A stretch of 64,000 nucleotides of DNA from an uncultured Acidobacteriota bacterium (GTDB taxonomy: Bacteria > Acidobacteriota > Blastocatellia > Pyrinomonadales > Pyrinomonadaceae), in contig CALMPJ010000044.1 of NCBI GenBank assembly GCA_937871585.1, positions 17,661 through 81,660 of the forward strand, written 5' to 3'. Made by a program: the position numbers and the translations under genes. This document shows, one piece after another, positions 46,133-55,294 of the stretch (position 1 is the first letter of the stretch; every line of letters begins with the position of its first letter). The notes beneath the pieces were generated by a model, which did no database searches, was not told the origin of the DNA, and saw only the letters and a list, made by a program, of their open reading frames with translations.

Positions 46133-48054
46133 CGTTTTATCGTCTTTTGGATCGTCTCCAGCTCGCGATCGATGCCGGTTGCGATGTCGCTTGGCTGTCG
46201 TTTGACCACTATGTCCGGGATTACGCTCTCGTCAGGTCGTCCATTGCCCGGCGATTGGAAGTACATCGGAATATCGACCTCGACCTTTGAATTTGGCAGT
46301 GAAAGGAACAGATAATTCCCGCCGTTGATGCCCTGTTTGTTGCCGCCTGTGATTTGGCCTACGATGGTTGCGAGTTTGTTTGATTGAATGTAATCGGCAA
46401 ATTGGAACGATGCCGAGGCGTTGCTTGAATCGACTATCAAGAACGCTTTGCCGGCAAAATTGTCGGAAAACGGCGTGACTTTCGGATAGTCCTCACGGCC
46501 CAGTATTTCGAAATATCTCTCATCGACGCGGCGATACACCTGCTGCGGAACGCCGTTTTTCAGAGCCGCGATAAGCGAGTCATCGTAGCTCGTGACATAG
46601 TTTGCGAGATCAGAAGCGGCGGCAACATTCCTTACAAGTCGTTGCGAAAGTGCGTACGGCGGTAGCTCTTTGTTCGTAAGATATCTTGCAACCGCGAATC
46701 CCGGATCCATACTGCCGCCGCCGTTGCCGCGAATGTCGATGATGAGGTTTCGCACATTTCGTTGCTTTAGCTGAGCAAATGCGTCGGCCAGAAACTGTTC
46801 GAACTTGAATTTCTTGAATCTCCAAGTCAGAAAATTCCCCATCTTGAGATAGCCGATGCCATCATTTCGGATCTCGAATTTCCAATCGTCTTCGTATGCA
46901 GTCGGAGGTCCGAGTGTTTTCGTCATCGCCTCGGTTCGCTCGGATTTGGTCATAGCGAGGACGGCGATCCTTTTGGTTTGCGTCGTTCCGGCCGGAATGA
47001 TCTCAAGATCAACAACCTCGTCTTTCATCGGGAAAAACAGCGGAAAATACATATCGAACAACGCGTAACGCTCGGCGTCACCGCGGCGAAGACTTATGGA
47101 ATCGAGACGGTGTTCGAGTGTGCTCGTGCCGTCGGCTTTGGTCACGGTCAGTAGTTTGTCGATGATCTTGGACACTGAAACGCCGTTGATCGACGTTATT
47201 TCGCTGCCAGCTGCGAGCCGTGCAGACGAAGCGTTTGCGGTTATGAACATTCTTCGGTCAACGATATCGAAAAAGAACGGCAGATATGTTCTGCCTCCGA
47301 ACGATCGTGTTCTCACGGCTTCGTTCTGGTTGTACGGATTTGTGTATGTGTGGCCGCAATTGAGCTTGTTTAGTAGTTGAGAGACGAGAACAAAGAACTT
47401 GCCCTCGGCCATTGTGTCCTTTAATTCGGCCTCAAGATTTGCGAATTCGGTGTCAAGGGCGGACGGCGTGATGTAGCGGTAAATTCCGGGATGCAGCGTT
47501 GTCAGTGTTCGTTTGAGGATCGCGAGATCGTCTTGCATCTGCTTCTTTGTAAGTTCGTTCTGGGCCGGCGGCGGATCGGCGAGACGTTTCAGTTTGTATT
47601 CGTTTCTAAATTGCCACGGGTCGCGGGTTTCTTTCAAGATAGATAAAGAATCAGCAGAATAGGTGATCGTCTTGCGAGTCCGCTGCACATCATTGCCGTC
47701 TTGTGTTTGGCCAAGCAGCACCAGTTTTCCCGATTCGGCGGACTCGATAGTAAATTCAGTTTTATCTTCATTGAACTTTTTCGCAGCAACATCGATGCTC
47801 TCCACGCCGTTCGCCCGATATACCTTGCCGAAATCGTCGTAAAGCGTGGCGAACTTTGCCGACGTTCCGTCAGATGATGGCGTGACCGTTATCAGCACGT
47901 TCATTGTCACGCGTTTGTCGCTGGTGTAGTCGCTGTATTCGAGCGTGCCTTTCCATTTTCCGGCGATCGCTGTGAAGTAATTTGTTTGTTGGCTGAATGC
48001 CGAAGTCGCGGCGACTAGTAATGTCGCGAATGCGATAAAGATCTGTTTTCTCAT
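46129..48054 (-). CDS. S41-family (C-terminal processing) peptidase
   Basis: A 641-residue secreted protein from the ATG at 48054, giving signal peptide MRKQIFIAFATLLVAATSAF. The N-terminal part is a lipocalin-like domain (about 25-150); residues about 250-400 include a PDZ-like segment; the S41 core lies at about 430-610 with VRNLIIDIRGNGGGSMDPG and the catalytic Ser in AFLIVDSSNASASFQFADYI. It acts in the periplasm or outside; the substrate is unknown. The AraC-type gene upstream, on the same strand and 111 bases away, may regulate it. Confidence 0.88.
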   Translation of the reverse strand: MRKQIFIAFATLLVAATSAFSQQTNYFTAIAGKWKGTLEYSDYTSDKRVTMNVLITVTPSSDGTSAKFATLYDDFGKVYRANGVESIDVAAKKFNEDKTEFTIESAESGKLVLLGQTQDGNDVQRTRKTITYSADSLSILKETRDPWQFRNEYKLKRLADPPPAQNELTKKQMQDDLAILKRTLTTLHPGIYRYITPSALDTEFANLEAELKDTMAEGKFFVLVSQLLNKLNCGHTYTNPYNQNEAVRTRSFGGRTYLPFFFDIVDRRMFITANASSARLAAGSEITSINGVSVSKIIDKLLTVTKADGTSTLEHRLDSISLRRGDAERYALFDMYFPLFFPMKDEVVDLEIIPAGTTQTKRIAVLAMTKSERTEAMTKTLGPPTAYEDDWKFEIRNDGIGYLKMGNFLTWRFKKFKFEQFLADAFAQLKQRNVRNLIIDIRGNGGGSMDPGFAVARYLTNKELPPYALSQRLVRNVAAASDLANYVTSYDDSLIAALKNGVPQQVYRRVDERYFEILGREDYPKVTPFSDNFAGKAFLIVDSSNASASFQFADYIQSNKLATIVGQITGGNKQGINGGNYLFLSLPNSKVEVDIPMYFQSPGNGRPDESVIPDIVVKRQPSDIATGIDRELETIQKTIKR

Positions 48055-48165
48055 AGGTTTCGTTCTCAAAAATGTGTTTCCGACACTTTCGAGATTACGG
48101 ACGTTTGCGTTCGCAATCGCCTCAAATGCCAATTTGAGCCGCATATATTGTGATTTGAGACAGAT

Positions 48166-49299
48166 TTAGCCGATCTCAGACGTGTTTTCCTGGTATTCGC
48201 TCGGCGAGAGGCCAGTGAATTTCTTGAATGCACGATTGAAGGTGGCCTTTGAGTTAAAGCCGCTGTCGAGAGCGATGGTTAGCAACTGTTCGTCCGAGCC
48301 TTTCGCAAGCTCAGCTTTTACAGCTTCGACGCGATAGCGATTGATCAGGTCGTTGAAATTACAGCCCTGACTTTGATTGATGACGTAGGAAAGTACGGTT
48401 GTATTGACGCCGAGCATTCGTGAAAGTTCGGTCAAGGTCAGCGATGGTTCAAGGTATGGTCTTTCGGAAACCAAAAGTTGTTCGAGACGTTCACTCTGTC
48501 GACGCAGTTCGTCGTTTGAAAGCAGTGCCCGTTTTTCCTCGGTCGAAATCTCCGCAACAGAAACAAAATTGATCTCAATATTACGAGACCTAATATAGCC
48601 CGAAACGGCGAGATAGTATGTCGAGATCGCGAGAACTACTTCGAAATAAAAGAACTGAATATACGAGAGCGGCGTAACAAATGAATTGGTAAGATCGAAC
48701 GCCGCACCGAGAATCGCTACCGCCGTGAACAGATAGAGAAAGTTCCTCAGCCAGTCGAACTTGATGCGTTCGGTGTCGGAGTAATTTTCGTCGAGCCACG
48801 CTCGATACTTCCGATAATGCCTGATCGCGAGGAATAGAAAGGTCATGTTCCACGCCAATTCAGTCACAAAAATGACGGCTGCCGAAGTGTCGCCGTAGTT
48901 TCGGTCGAACTCAGTTTTCCATTCGACGCTGTGCGAGAACAGGAAGAATCGATAAACGAGATATATAGCTGCCGGCAAAAACAACAGCAGTTCGCGGCTC
49001 GAAAACGTACGTTTCGCATCGGTTAACGTAACTGTGTAAAGCCAGACAAAAACGCCGTAGGTATAAAGAATTGCGAACGGAAAATACGTCAGCCACTGAT
49101 TGTTGTCGTAAACATTCGCAAAACCAATGAACGGCGTTATCAGCGTCGCGCTCAACACGAGTACCAATGCCGCGAGCCATTTGTCCGAGCTGGAACGCTC
49201 GCGAACTCCGCGACGCAGTAACAACGCGGCGAATATCACGCCCTGCAGCATGCAGATGAAAACGAGAATGCTTCGCGGATTTAGAAAGTCGTACGGCAC
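48166..49299 (-). CDS. AraC-family regulator with membrane sensor domain
   Basis: A 377-residue protein. Residues about 8-235 contain about seven membrane helices; residues 275-377 form a double HTH AraC domain (LTLTELSRMLGVNTTVLSYVI; YRVEAVKAELAKGSDEQLLTIALDSGFNSKATFNRAFKKFTG). A membrane sensor fused directly to AraC DNA-binding occurs in several phyla; it would have to bind DNA at the membrane. GTG start. Upstream of the S41 gene. Confidence 0.88.
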   Translation of the reverse strand: MPYDFLNPRSILVFICMLQGVIFAALLLRRGVRERSSSDKWLAALVLVLSATLITPFIGFANVYDNNQWLTYFPFAILYTYGVFVWLYTVTLTDAKRTFSSRELLLFLPAAIYLVYRFFLFSHSVEWKTEFDRNYGDTSAAVIFVTELAWNMTFLFLAIRHYRKYRAWLDENYSDTERIKFDWLRNFLYLFTAVAILGAAFDLTNSFVTPLSYIQFFYFEVVLAISTYYLAVSGYIRSRNIEINFVSVAEISTEEKRALLSNDELRRQSERLEQLLVSERPYLEPSLTLTELSRMLGVNTTVLSYVINQSQGCNFNDLINRYRVEAVKAELAKGSDEQLLTIALDSGFNSKATFNRAFKKFTGLSPSEYQENTSEIG

Positions 49300-49363
49300 G
49301 GTTTACTGTTCGATAAGAGTTTAGTTGAGGATTCATTAGACGGCGAAATCGGTGAGACGTATA

Positions 49364-50941
49364 ATGGCGTTTACACTGTTCGCCGGAGCGTCTCAATTGA
49401 ACCACGAAACGATCATCATTCTCGATTTTGGCTCGCAGTACACGCAGCTTATTGCTCGGCGTGTTCGCGAGCAGGGCGTTTATTGCGAGATACATCCGTA
49501 CCATTTTTCGGCTGAGGCTATCGCCGCAAAACAGCCTAAGGGTGTGATTCTTTCGGGCGGACCTTCGTCTGTAACGGACGAAGATGCACCTCGCGTGGCG
49601 GCTGATTTTTATGATGCAGTTGGCGTTCCGATCCTTGGCATTTGCTACGGAATGCAGCTCGTCGCCCACGATCTCGGCGGAACGATCGCTCCTGCTTCGC
49701 GTCGTGAGTATGGACACGCACAGGTAAAGGTGCTGAGCGGTTCCACAGCTTTATTCAACGAATTGCCGTTCGAGCTCGACGTTTGGATGAGCCACGGCGA
49801 TCACGTAACGCAGTTGCCGAAGGGCTTTTCACAAACAGCAACAACCGGCGAGGTTGTAACTGCAATTGAGAATCCCGAACGTGGCATCTACTGCGTGCAG
49901 TTTCATCCTGAGGTTTCGCACACGCCTTTGGGCAAAGAGATTCTCAGAAATTTCTTATTTCATATTTGTAATTTGAAAGGCGATTGGACACCGGCGAGCT
50001 TTATCACCGAAGAGGTCGAACGAATTCGCAATATAGTCGGCCCAGACGATCACGTCGTCTGTGGTTTGTCCGGCGGTGTTGATTCGACCGTTGCTGCGGC
50101 CCTTGTTCACGAAGCCATCGGCGAACGGCAGCATTGTGTATTCGTCAATAACGGCTTGCTGCGTTATCGCGAGTTTGAAGACACGCTTGCCGCCTATCGC
50201 GACACGATGCATTTGAATGTTACGGGCGTTGATGCGTCACAGGACTTTTACGGCGTGCTTGCCGATGTCGTCGATCCGGAATTGAAACGAAAGGCTATCG
50301 GAGCCAAATTCATTGACGTTTTCGACGCGGAGGCAAAACGGATCGGCGATGTGAAATGGCTCGTCCAAGGAACTTTGTATCCCGACGTTATCGAATCGGT
50401 TTCGGTTCGAGGAGCTTCGGTGACGATCAAGACGCACCACAACGTCGGCGGTTTGCCTGAGAAAATGAACCTCAAGCTCATCGAGCCATTGCGTGAATTG
50501 TTCAAGGACGAAGTTCGGCTGATCGGCCGCGATCTCGGAATTCCGGAGATGATCCTCGAACGCCATCCTTTTCCGGGACCGGGACTTGGCGTCAGAATTC
50601 TCGGCGACATCACGCCCGAAAAGGTCGAGCTGCTGCAAAAGGCGGACAAGATCTTCATCGACGAACTCCACAATTTCGGTATATACAACGATGTCTGGCA
50701 AGCCTTTGCCGTACTGCTGCCGATCCAAAGTGTCGGTGTAATGGGCGATTTTCGCACTTATGAAAAGACCGTCGCCCTGCGAGCCGTGACGTCGACCGAC
50801 GGCATGACCGCCGACTGGGCACGCCTGCCCCACGATTTCCTCGCCGCCGTCTCTTCACGCATCACCAGCGAGGTCCGCGGTATCAACCGTGTCGTCTACG
50901 ACATCTCCAGCAAACCGCCGAGCACTATTGAATGGGAGTAG
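49364..50941 (+). CDS. guaA: GMP synthase (glutamine-hydrolysing)
   Basis: A 525-residue GuaA converting XMP, ATP and glutamine to GMP. Glutaminase domain: GICYGMQ with the nucleophile Cys (about 85) and QFHPEVSHT. ATP-pyrophosphatase domain: GLSGGVDSTVAA (about 228). C-terminal dimerisation domain ending NRVVYDISSKPPSTIEWE. ATG at 49364 was chosen, with GGTGAG upstream; a GTG at 49352 and a TTG at 49397 (GGAG upstream) are alternatives. It ends convergent with the TVP38 gene, five bases apart. Confidence 0.96.
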   Translation: MAFTLFAGASQLNHETIIILDFGSQYTQLIARRVREQGVYCEIHPYHFSAEAIAAKQPKGVILSGGPSSVTDEDAPRVAADFYDAVGVPILGICYGMQLVAHDLGGTIAPASRREYGHAQVKVLSGSTALFNELPFELDVWMSHGDHVTQLPKGFSQTATTGEVVTAIENPERGIYCVQFHPEVSHTPLGKEILRNFLFHICNLKGDWTPASFITEEVERIRNIVGPDDHVVCGLSGGVDSTVAAALVHEAIGERQHCVFVNNGLLRYREFEDTLAAYRDTMHLNVTGVDASQDFYGVLADVVDPELKRKAIGAKFIDVFDAEAKRIGDVKWLVQGTLYPDVIESVSVRGASVTIKTHHNVGGLPEKMNLKLIEPLRELFKDEVRLIGRDLGIPEMILERHPFPGPGLGVRILGDITPEKVELLQKADKIFIDELHNFGIYNDVWQAFAVLLPIQSVGVMGDFRTYEKTVALRAVTSTDGMTADWARLPHDFLAAVSSRITSEVRGINRVVYDISSKPPSTIEWE

Positions 50942-50946
50942 TTCGG

Positions 50947-51648
50947 TCAATCAGTCATTCGTTCAAGAGCCTTTCGACTGTAGATCGCGATGACAATGAT
51001 CGAAACGATCGACGCAATGACGCCGATGACGAACATCGTCGTGTCTCGTGCGTTGTCGAGGTCGAGTTCATAAAGTCCGGCGCCGATATAGGCTGTGGTG
51101 GCGGCTCTTGGGAGCATTCCGATAGTTGTGCCGATGATGAATGCCCTGAAACGCACGCGGCTAGCGGCGAGCAGCAGGTTTGTGAATGCGAACGGCATTA
51201 CGATCGAGAGTCGTAGAAGTAAGACGATCAATGTCGATCTCGCAACGCTTTCGTGAAGCAACGCAAAATGGACGGCTTTCGATCTCGGACGCCCTTCGAG
51301 TTGGGCCAGCAGCCTTTCTCCGCTAATCCGCGAACAAAGTAAAAATGATACGTAGGATGCTCCGACAATTCCGGTCATCAGCACCGAAAGCCCGATCGGA
51401 AAACCAAACGCCCAGCCACACACTGAGCCGATGACGTTTGTAGCCATCAACGAAAATCCACAAACAAGCACGATTCCGATCGTCATCAGAACCGCACCGA
51501 TCTGCCAATTATTCCGCATCCACTCGCCGATCGATACGATAAATACGATAAGTAAACCGCTACCCAAGATCGGCAAAAAAAGAGCGGCCAGACCTAATGG
51601 AGCCAGCCGTCCGAGTTCGCTAATTCGCTGTCTGATACGCGCGATCAA
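50947..51648 (-). CDS. TVP38/TMEM64-family (VTT domain) membrane protein
   Basis: A 233-residue polytopic protein with about five to six helices. The VTT core is at about 60-190: NVIGSVCGWAFGFPIGLSVLMTGIVGASYVSFLLCSR and LRLSIVMPFAFTNLLLAASRVRFRAFIIGTTIGMLPR. Related proteins (DedA/VTT) support lipid scrambling or envelope homeostasis. TTG start at 51648; no better ATG nearby. Confidence 0.85.
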   Translation of the reverse strand: MIARIRQRISELGRLAPLGLAALFLPILGSGLLIVFIVSIGEWMRNNWQIGAVLMTIGIVLVCGFSLMATNVIGSVCGWAFGFPIGLSVLMTGIVGASYVSFLLCSRISGERLLAQLEGRPRSKAVHFALLHESVARSTLIVLLLRLSIVMPFAFTNLLLAASRVRFRAFIIGTTIGMLPRAATTAYIGAGLYELDLDNARDTTMFVIGVIASIVSIIVIAIYSRKALERMTD

Positions 51649-51680
51649 TATGGCGTTAGTCTAACATAGCGGTCGAAACG

Positions 51681-52082
51681 CTAGGCATTTCGACCAAAAC
51701 GACCGCGAACGCCCCCAATAAGGTGCAACGCCGTTCCCGCGAGCGAAAGGTAAATGCCCCAGCGGCTGAGTTCGGAGAAGGTTTGGTAGGTGTAGGTTTC
51801 GGTGTACCAAGCGCGAACTAAGATGTAAGAAGAAGCAAAAAGCAAGGCCGAGCCGGCAAACTGGAATGTGTGCTGCCACTTGCGGGTGCTGAAACGAAAG
51901 TAAACACCGAGCAGAATATGCAGAAACGCACTAAATAGGATGTATATATGCCGCGACCGCGTGAGCACTCGCAGCATCGGATCCATCACGTCTTTGTCCG
52001 GAAAATCGGCACGCATATATTGGCCCGTGATCGCGAAAACCACAAACAGCAAGATCCCGAAAATGAGGTGTGCCCATTGCAT
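51681..52082 (-). CDS. four-helix membrane protein, uncharacterised
   Basis: A 133-residue protein from the ATG at 52082, with helices at about 5-22, 45-65, 75-95 and 103-122. A TTG at 52130 would add 16 residues. It is divergent from the beta-lactamase-fold gene (start 52152). No named family is evident; residues MRAD at about 23-26 and the Arg-rich loop after helix 2 are the only clear charged features. Confidence 0.65.
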   Translation of the reverse strand: MQWAHLIFGILLFVVFAITGQYMRADFPDKDVMDPMLRVLTRSRHIYILFSAFLHILLGVYFRFSTRKWQHTFQFAGSALLFASSYILVRAWYTETYTYQTFSELSRWGIYLSLAGTALHLIGGVRGRFGRNA

Positions 52083-52151
52083 GATTTGATTAACTCGTGC
52101 GGCATCATTATCATTGCGGTGAATTCTCAAATCAAGTTCAGAGGTGAAACG

Positions 52152-53297
52152 ATGAGACGCTTTGGCGTGGTGGCGGTGTTGCTGCTGAGCGTTGTTGCGA
52201 CGAATGCACAGATGCAGACTGCGATCGACAAGTTTAAGACGACGTATGAGAGCGAGCTAAAACGCGGTGGCGTGGTCGGCAGTTCGTTCGCAATTGTTGC
52301 AAATGGTAAGGTTACGCGATTTAATTTTGGCTCGGCCGATCTCGCCAAAGACCTGGCCGTTGACGACGATACGATCTGGCAATGGGCTTCGAATACGAAG
52401 CCGTTTACGGGAATTGCGATCATGCAGCTTCGCGATCGCGGGCTCTTGAAGCTCGACGACCCCGTGACGAAGTACTTGCCGGAGCTGCGTAAGGTGCACA
52501 ATTCGCACGGTTCGATGGACGACATCACCATTCGCCAACTGATGACGCATTCGGCCGGATTTCGCGGCGGCACTTGGCCATGGGGCTCGGGAGCGGACTG
52601 GGAGCCGTTCGAGCCGACGGAATATTCGCAGCTTGTGGCGATGTTTCCTTATACTGAAATACGGTTCAAGCCGGGAAGTAAATTCAGCTATTCGAATCCC
52701 GGAATTATCTTCCTCGGCAAGATCATCGAGAAACTCTCGGGCGAAGATTACGAAGTCTACATCGACAAGAACATCTTTCGGCCGCTCGGCATGACGCGCA
52801 GCTATTTCGACACAACGCCGCCGCACCTGCTGAAACATCGCTCGCATTCGTATTACATAAAGGGCGGCAAACGCACCGAAGGCCGCTTCGACGCCGACAC
52901 CGGCATCACCGTTTCAAACAGCGGACTGAATTCGCCAATCGGCGATATGTTGAAGTACGTGCAGTTCCTGATCGCCGGCGATGAGATCGTGTTGAAGCGT
53001 TCATCGCTCGAGGAAATGTGGAAACCGCAGTTGCCGGTCGAGGTAGATGCAAATGGCAATCGCGGATTCACGACCGACATCGGGCTGATCTATTTTCTCG
53101 ACACAACGCTCGGAAAACGCCATTTTGGCCATGGCGGCGACCAGAATGGCTTTATCAGTTACATCGACGTCGATCCTGACAAGGCATTAGCAACAATTAT
53201 AGTATTCAACACAGATATTTATATTGCAGACAACGCGCCGCCGGAATCGAGCGTCGTAGCGTCACTTCGGCGCTCAGTTAGAGCGTTTTTCAAGTGA
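52152..53297 (+). CDS. class C beta-lactamase-fold serine hydrolase
   Basis: A 381-residue secreted enzyme (signal peptide MRRFGVVAVLLLSVVATNAQ). The ATG at 52152 was chosen because it gives that signal peptide and has AGAGGTG upstream. Active-site SxxK is SNTK (about 84-87), followed by Tyr-x-Asn in KFSYSNPG (about 176-183) and HGGDQNG near the C terminus as the KTG-like third motif. The family (AmpC-like esterases, D-aminopeptidases, penicillin-binding-like proteins) needs activity tests to separate; nothing here shows true beta-lactamase activity. Confidence 0.86.
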   Translation: MRRFGVVAVLLLSVVATNAQMQTAIDKFKTTYESELKRGGVVGSSFAIVANGKVTRFNFGSADLAKDLAVDDDTIWQWASNTKPFTGIAIMQLRDRGLLKLDDPVTKYLPELRKVHNSHGSMDDITIRQLMTHSAGFRGGTWPWGSGADWEPFEPTEYSQLVAMFPYTEIRFKPGSKFSYSNPGIIFLGKIIEKLSGEDYEVYIDKNIFRPLGMTRSYFDTTPPHLLKHRSHSYYIKGGKRTEGRFDADTGITVSNSGLNSPIGDMLKYVQFLIAGDEIVLKRSSLEEMWKPQLPVEVDANGNRGFTTDIGLIYFLDTTLGKRHFGHGGDQNGFISYIDVDPDKALATIIVFNTDIYIADNAPPESSVVASLRRSVRAFFK

Positions 53298-53302
53298 ATT
53301 GA

Positions 53303-53332
53303 TTGACAAAGCAGGCGTAAGCGCAGAATACT
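53303..53332 (+). promoter_or_regulatory. candidate promoter of the single cystatin gene
   Basis: Perfect TTGACA (53303-53308), 18-base spacer, AATACT (53327-53332). It would give a leader of about 33 bases ending in AAGGAG before the ATG at 53372. Confidence 0.55.
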
Positions 53333-53371
53333 TAGGCTTTCGTAGTCAAGAATTAGTGCAAGGAGTTTTCA

Positions 53372-53737
53372 ATGAAGCGTTATTTTCCATTAGTTTTCGC
53401 CGCGGCGGTCTTGTTCATCGTCGCAGGCTCGGCATCGGCTCAGAAGGTCGGCGGTTTTAAGACGGCAGATGTTGAGGCTGCCGACGTACAAGAGGCCGCA
53501 TCATTTGCGATCGAGGCTCAGGCTGAGAAATCGGGCAAAGAGATCGTGCTCGACGAGGTTCTGAAGGCCGAAACGCAGGTCGTAGCAGGCCGCAATTATC
53601 GGATCTGTATGCGTGTCAACAGCGAAGCCGGCGAGGGCCAAGACGATGTTTCGATCGTTGTTCAAGCGGTCGTTTATGTCGATCTTAAGGGCAACAAAAA
53701 GCTGTCGAGCTGGGCGATATCCGAATGCGGCGAGTAA
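53372..53737 (+). CDS. secreted cystatin-family protein, single domain
   Basis: A 121-residue protein with signal peptide MKRYFPLVFAAAVLFIVAG (cleavage near residue 23), then a cystatin fold: an N-terminal helix (AASFAIEAQAEKSGK, 42-56), strands, and the canonical QVVAG hairpin loop (69-73) with a conserved NYRICM strand; a Trp (114) near the C terminus could match the second inhibitory loop. In eukaryotic cystatins this QxVxG loop blocks papain-like proteases, so inhibition of a cysteine protease is plausible (inference). A strong terminator follows. Confidence 0.78.
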   Translation: MKRYFPLVFAAAVLFIVAGSASAQKVGGFKTADVEAADVQEAASFAIEAQAEKSGKEIVLDEVLKAETQVVAGRNYRICMRVNSEAGEGQDDVSIVVQAVVYVDLKGNKKLSSWAISECGE

Positions 53738-53744
53738 GTTTAGC

Positions 53745-53776
53745 GGCCATACACTAACGTGTGTGGCCATTTTTTT
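53745..53776 (+). terminator. rho-independent terminator after the cystatin gene
   Basis: GGCCATACAC-TAAC-GTGTGTGGCC (one G-U) followed by ATTTTTTT, eight bases after the stop. It separates the single cystatin from the next gene. Confidence 0.87.
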
Positions 53777-53842
53777 GGCACGATGCCGGACGCTACCGCG
53801 AAATGTTTTTCCGGCAGAATTCACTACTATTGAGGTGAAATT

Positions 53843-54784
53843 ATGAGCAGGTTAGTTCGGATCTCGAGTTTGTTTTCTCTCGCAATCGTTCTATTTACAT
53901 TGGTTAGCTCGGCAGCAGCCCAGCAGTGGAAAGACACTGGCCTGGATGCGGGCGTTCAAATGGCCGCTGATTTTGCGGTCGGCGAACAAGCTAAGCGTGC
54001 CAAGACGACGGTCACACTCAATCGCATTGTTAAAGCGCAGGACCGTGAGCCGAAGCTCGGAGCACGCGATTTTATGCTTTGTCTCGATGCGACCGTAACA
54101 AACGCAAAGATATTTGCTCAGGCGGTCGTTACGATGGATCAATATTCGAATTTACGCCTGATGGGTTGGTCGAAATCGACCTGCGGAAATGATGCCGGCG
54201 GAGGTGCAGCGGCAGTGCCCGGATTTGCGCCGAATACGAAGTATAAGCACGTTGATATAAATGATGCGGGCGCAGACCTCGCCGCTCAGAACGCAGCTCG
54301 GCTGCAATCGAAAAAGACGAAATCGACCGTTGTTTACAACGAACTTCTCAAGGCCGAGGATATGGAAAAGTCGCTCGGAACACGCGATTTCCGTCTATGC
54401 ATGTCAGTAACTAACAATGGCAACGTCGGCCAGGCACAGGCTCTGATCGGCGTGGACCAGTACTCGAATTACAAACTGACCAGCTGGATCGACGGCCCGT
54501 GTCACACAGCCGGAGCTGATGGTTTCAAGTCTATTTCGAACAGTGACGCCGGCATGTTGCTCGCGCTTGATTGGGCGATCGGCAAACATTCTGACGAGAA
54601 GGACGTGGAGCACGAACTTGGTAAGGTTCTCAAAGCCGAAAGCAAGGGTATGTTTGCGATGGAGTATCGGGTTTGTTTTACAGTAAAGGAAGAAGACAAG
54701 ACGGAAACGATCGAGGCAGTGATCACTCGTGACCAGTATTCAAATCACAAGCTCGTGAGCTGGAAGCATTCGAATTGTAAATGA
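53843..54784 (+). CDS. secreted triple-cystatin-domain protein
   Basis: A 313-residue protein with signal peptide MSRLVRISSLFSLAIVLFTL. Three tandem cystatin-like repeats of about 80-90 residues (about 32-112, 130-217, 228-313), each with a helix, a LN/VKAxx strand, an RDFxLC or YRVCF strand and DQYSN-LxSW-C at the end. The QxVxG loop is replaced in all three (REPKLG, MEKSLG, SKGMFA), so the classic inhibitory hairpin is lost. It seems a paralogue of the preceding gene. It may have become a structural or binding protein. A 7-bp inverted repeat (53784-53790/53810-53816) lies in its leader. Confidence 0.75.
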   Translation: MSRLVRISSLFSLAIVLFTLVSSAAAQQWKDTGLDAGVQMAADFAVGEQAKRAKTTVTLNRIVKAQDREPKLGARDFMLCLDATVTNAKIFAQAVVTMDQYSNLRLMGWSKSTCGNDAGGGAAAVPGFAPNTKYKHVDINDAGADLAAQNAARLQSKKTKSTVVYNELLKAEDMEKSLGTRDFRLCMSVTNNGNVGQAQALIGVDQYSNYKLTSWIDGPCHTAGADGFKSISNSDAGMLLALDWAIGKHSDEKDVEHELGKVLKAESKGMFAMEYRVCFTVKEEDKTETIEAVITRDQYSNHKLVSWKHSNCK

Positions 54785-54787
54785 TCA

Positions 54788-55285
54788 TTAACTAACGCCG
54801 TTCGCGAGATCCCAAGCTCCGCGAAGACGGCGAATTAACATTATCTGCCCGGCGTGGTAGGCATTGTGTGCGGCGATGTTGAGTATCAGCGTCGCCCATT
54901 TTGTTTGGTTGTCGGCAGAAACAGGCTCGGCGAATTTCGATTCGTCTGCCCCATCGACCAATTCTCGAAACTCATTCATCACTGCATCGTACCTTGCTAT
55001 CTCGACCTGCCACGACGATTCGTCATATTCGCCGACACTGAAAGTTTGGTTGTTTGACGAGACATCATATTGGAAATCAATGCCCTTGAAACGCTGGACG
55101 TAAGCGTAGTTGTAATAGGTGAGATGAGCGACTATTTCCCAAATACAGTTCACATCGGCGTCTACAGGTTTCCAACAGGCAAGCTCAACATCGACGCCGT
55201 CGAGAGCGTTTTTCACACACACGAACCAACCGTTGCTGTCGTGGCTTTGCGAGAGTTGGCGTTTGATCAGTCCGTTTATCGACAT
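54788..55285 (-). CDS. DinB-family (DUF1572-like) four-helix bundle protein
   Basis: A 165-residue protein; conserved His residues appear in AHLTYYNYAYVQRF and HNAYHAGQIMLIRRLRG, the DinB metal-binding pattern. DinB-like proteins are often thiol (bacillithiol or mycothiol)-dependent enzymes; the substrate is unknown. It is convergent with the triple cystatin gene, three bases apart, and follows the TPR protein gene with a nine-base gap. Confidence 0.86.
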   Translation of the reverse strand: MSINGLIKRQLSQSHDSNGWFVCVKNALDGVDVELACWKPVDADVNCIWEIVAHLTYYNYAYVQRFKGIDFQYDVSSNNQTFSVGEYDESSWQVEIARYDAVMNEFRELVDGADESKFAEPVSADNQTKWATLILNIAAHNAYHAGQIMLIRRLRGAWDLANGVS

Positions 55286-55294
55286 ATATTTCTG

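Noticed and set aside
52152..53297. Calling an antibiotic resistance beta-lactamase
   Set aside because: The fold is shared by many esterases and peptidases; no sequence feature proves beta-lactam hydrolysis.
53784..53816. TGCCGGA/TCCGGCA inverted repeat before the triple cystatin as a REP copy
   Set aside because: It contains the CGCTACCGC word but lacks the GTCAGAACC head and arm pattern; kept only as a possible leader hairpin.
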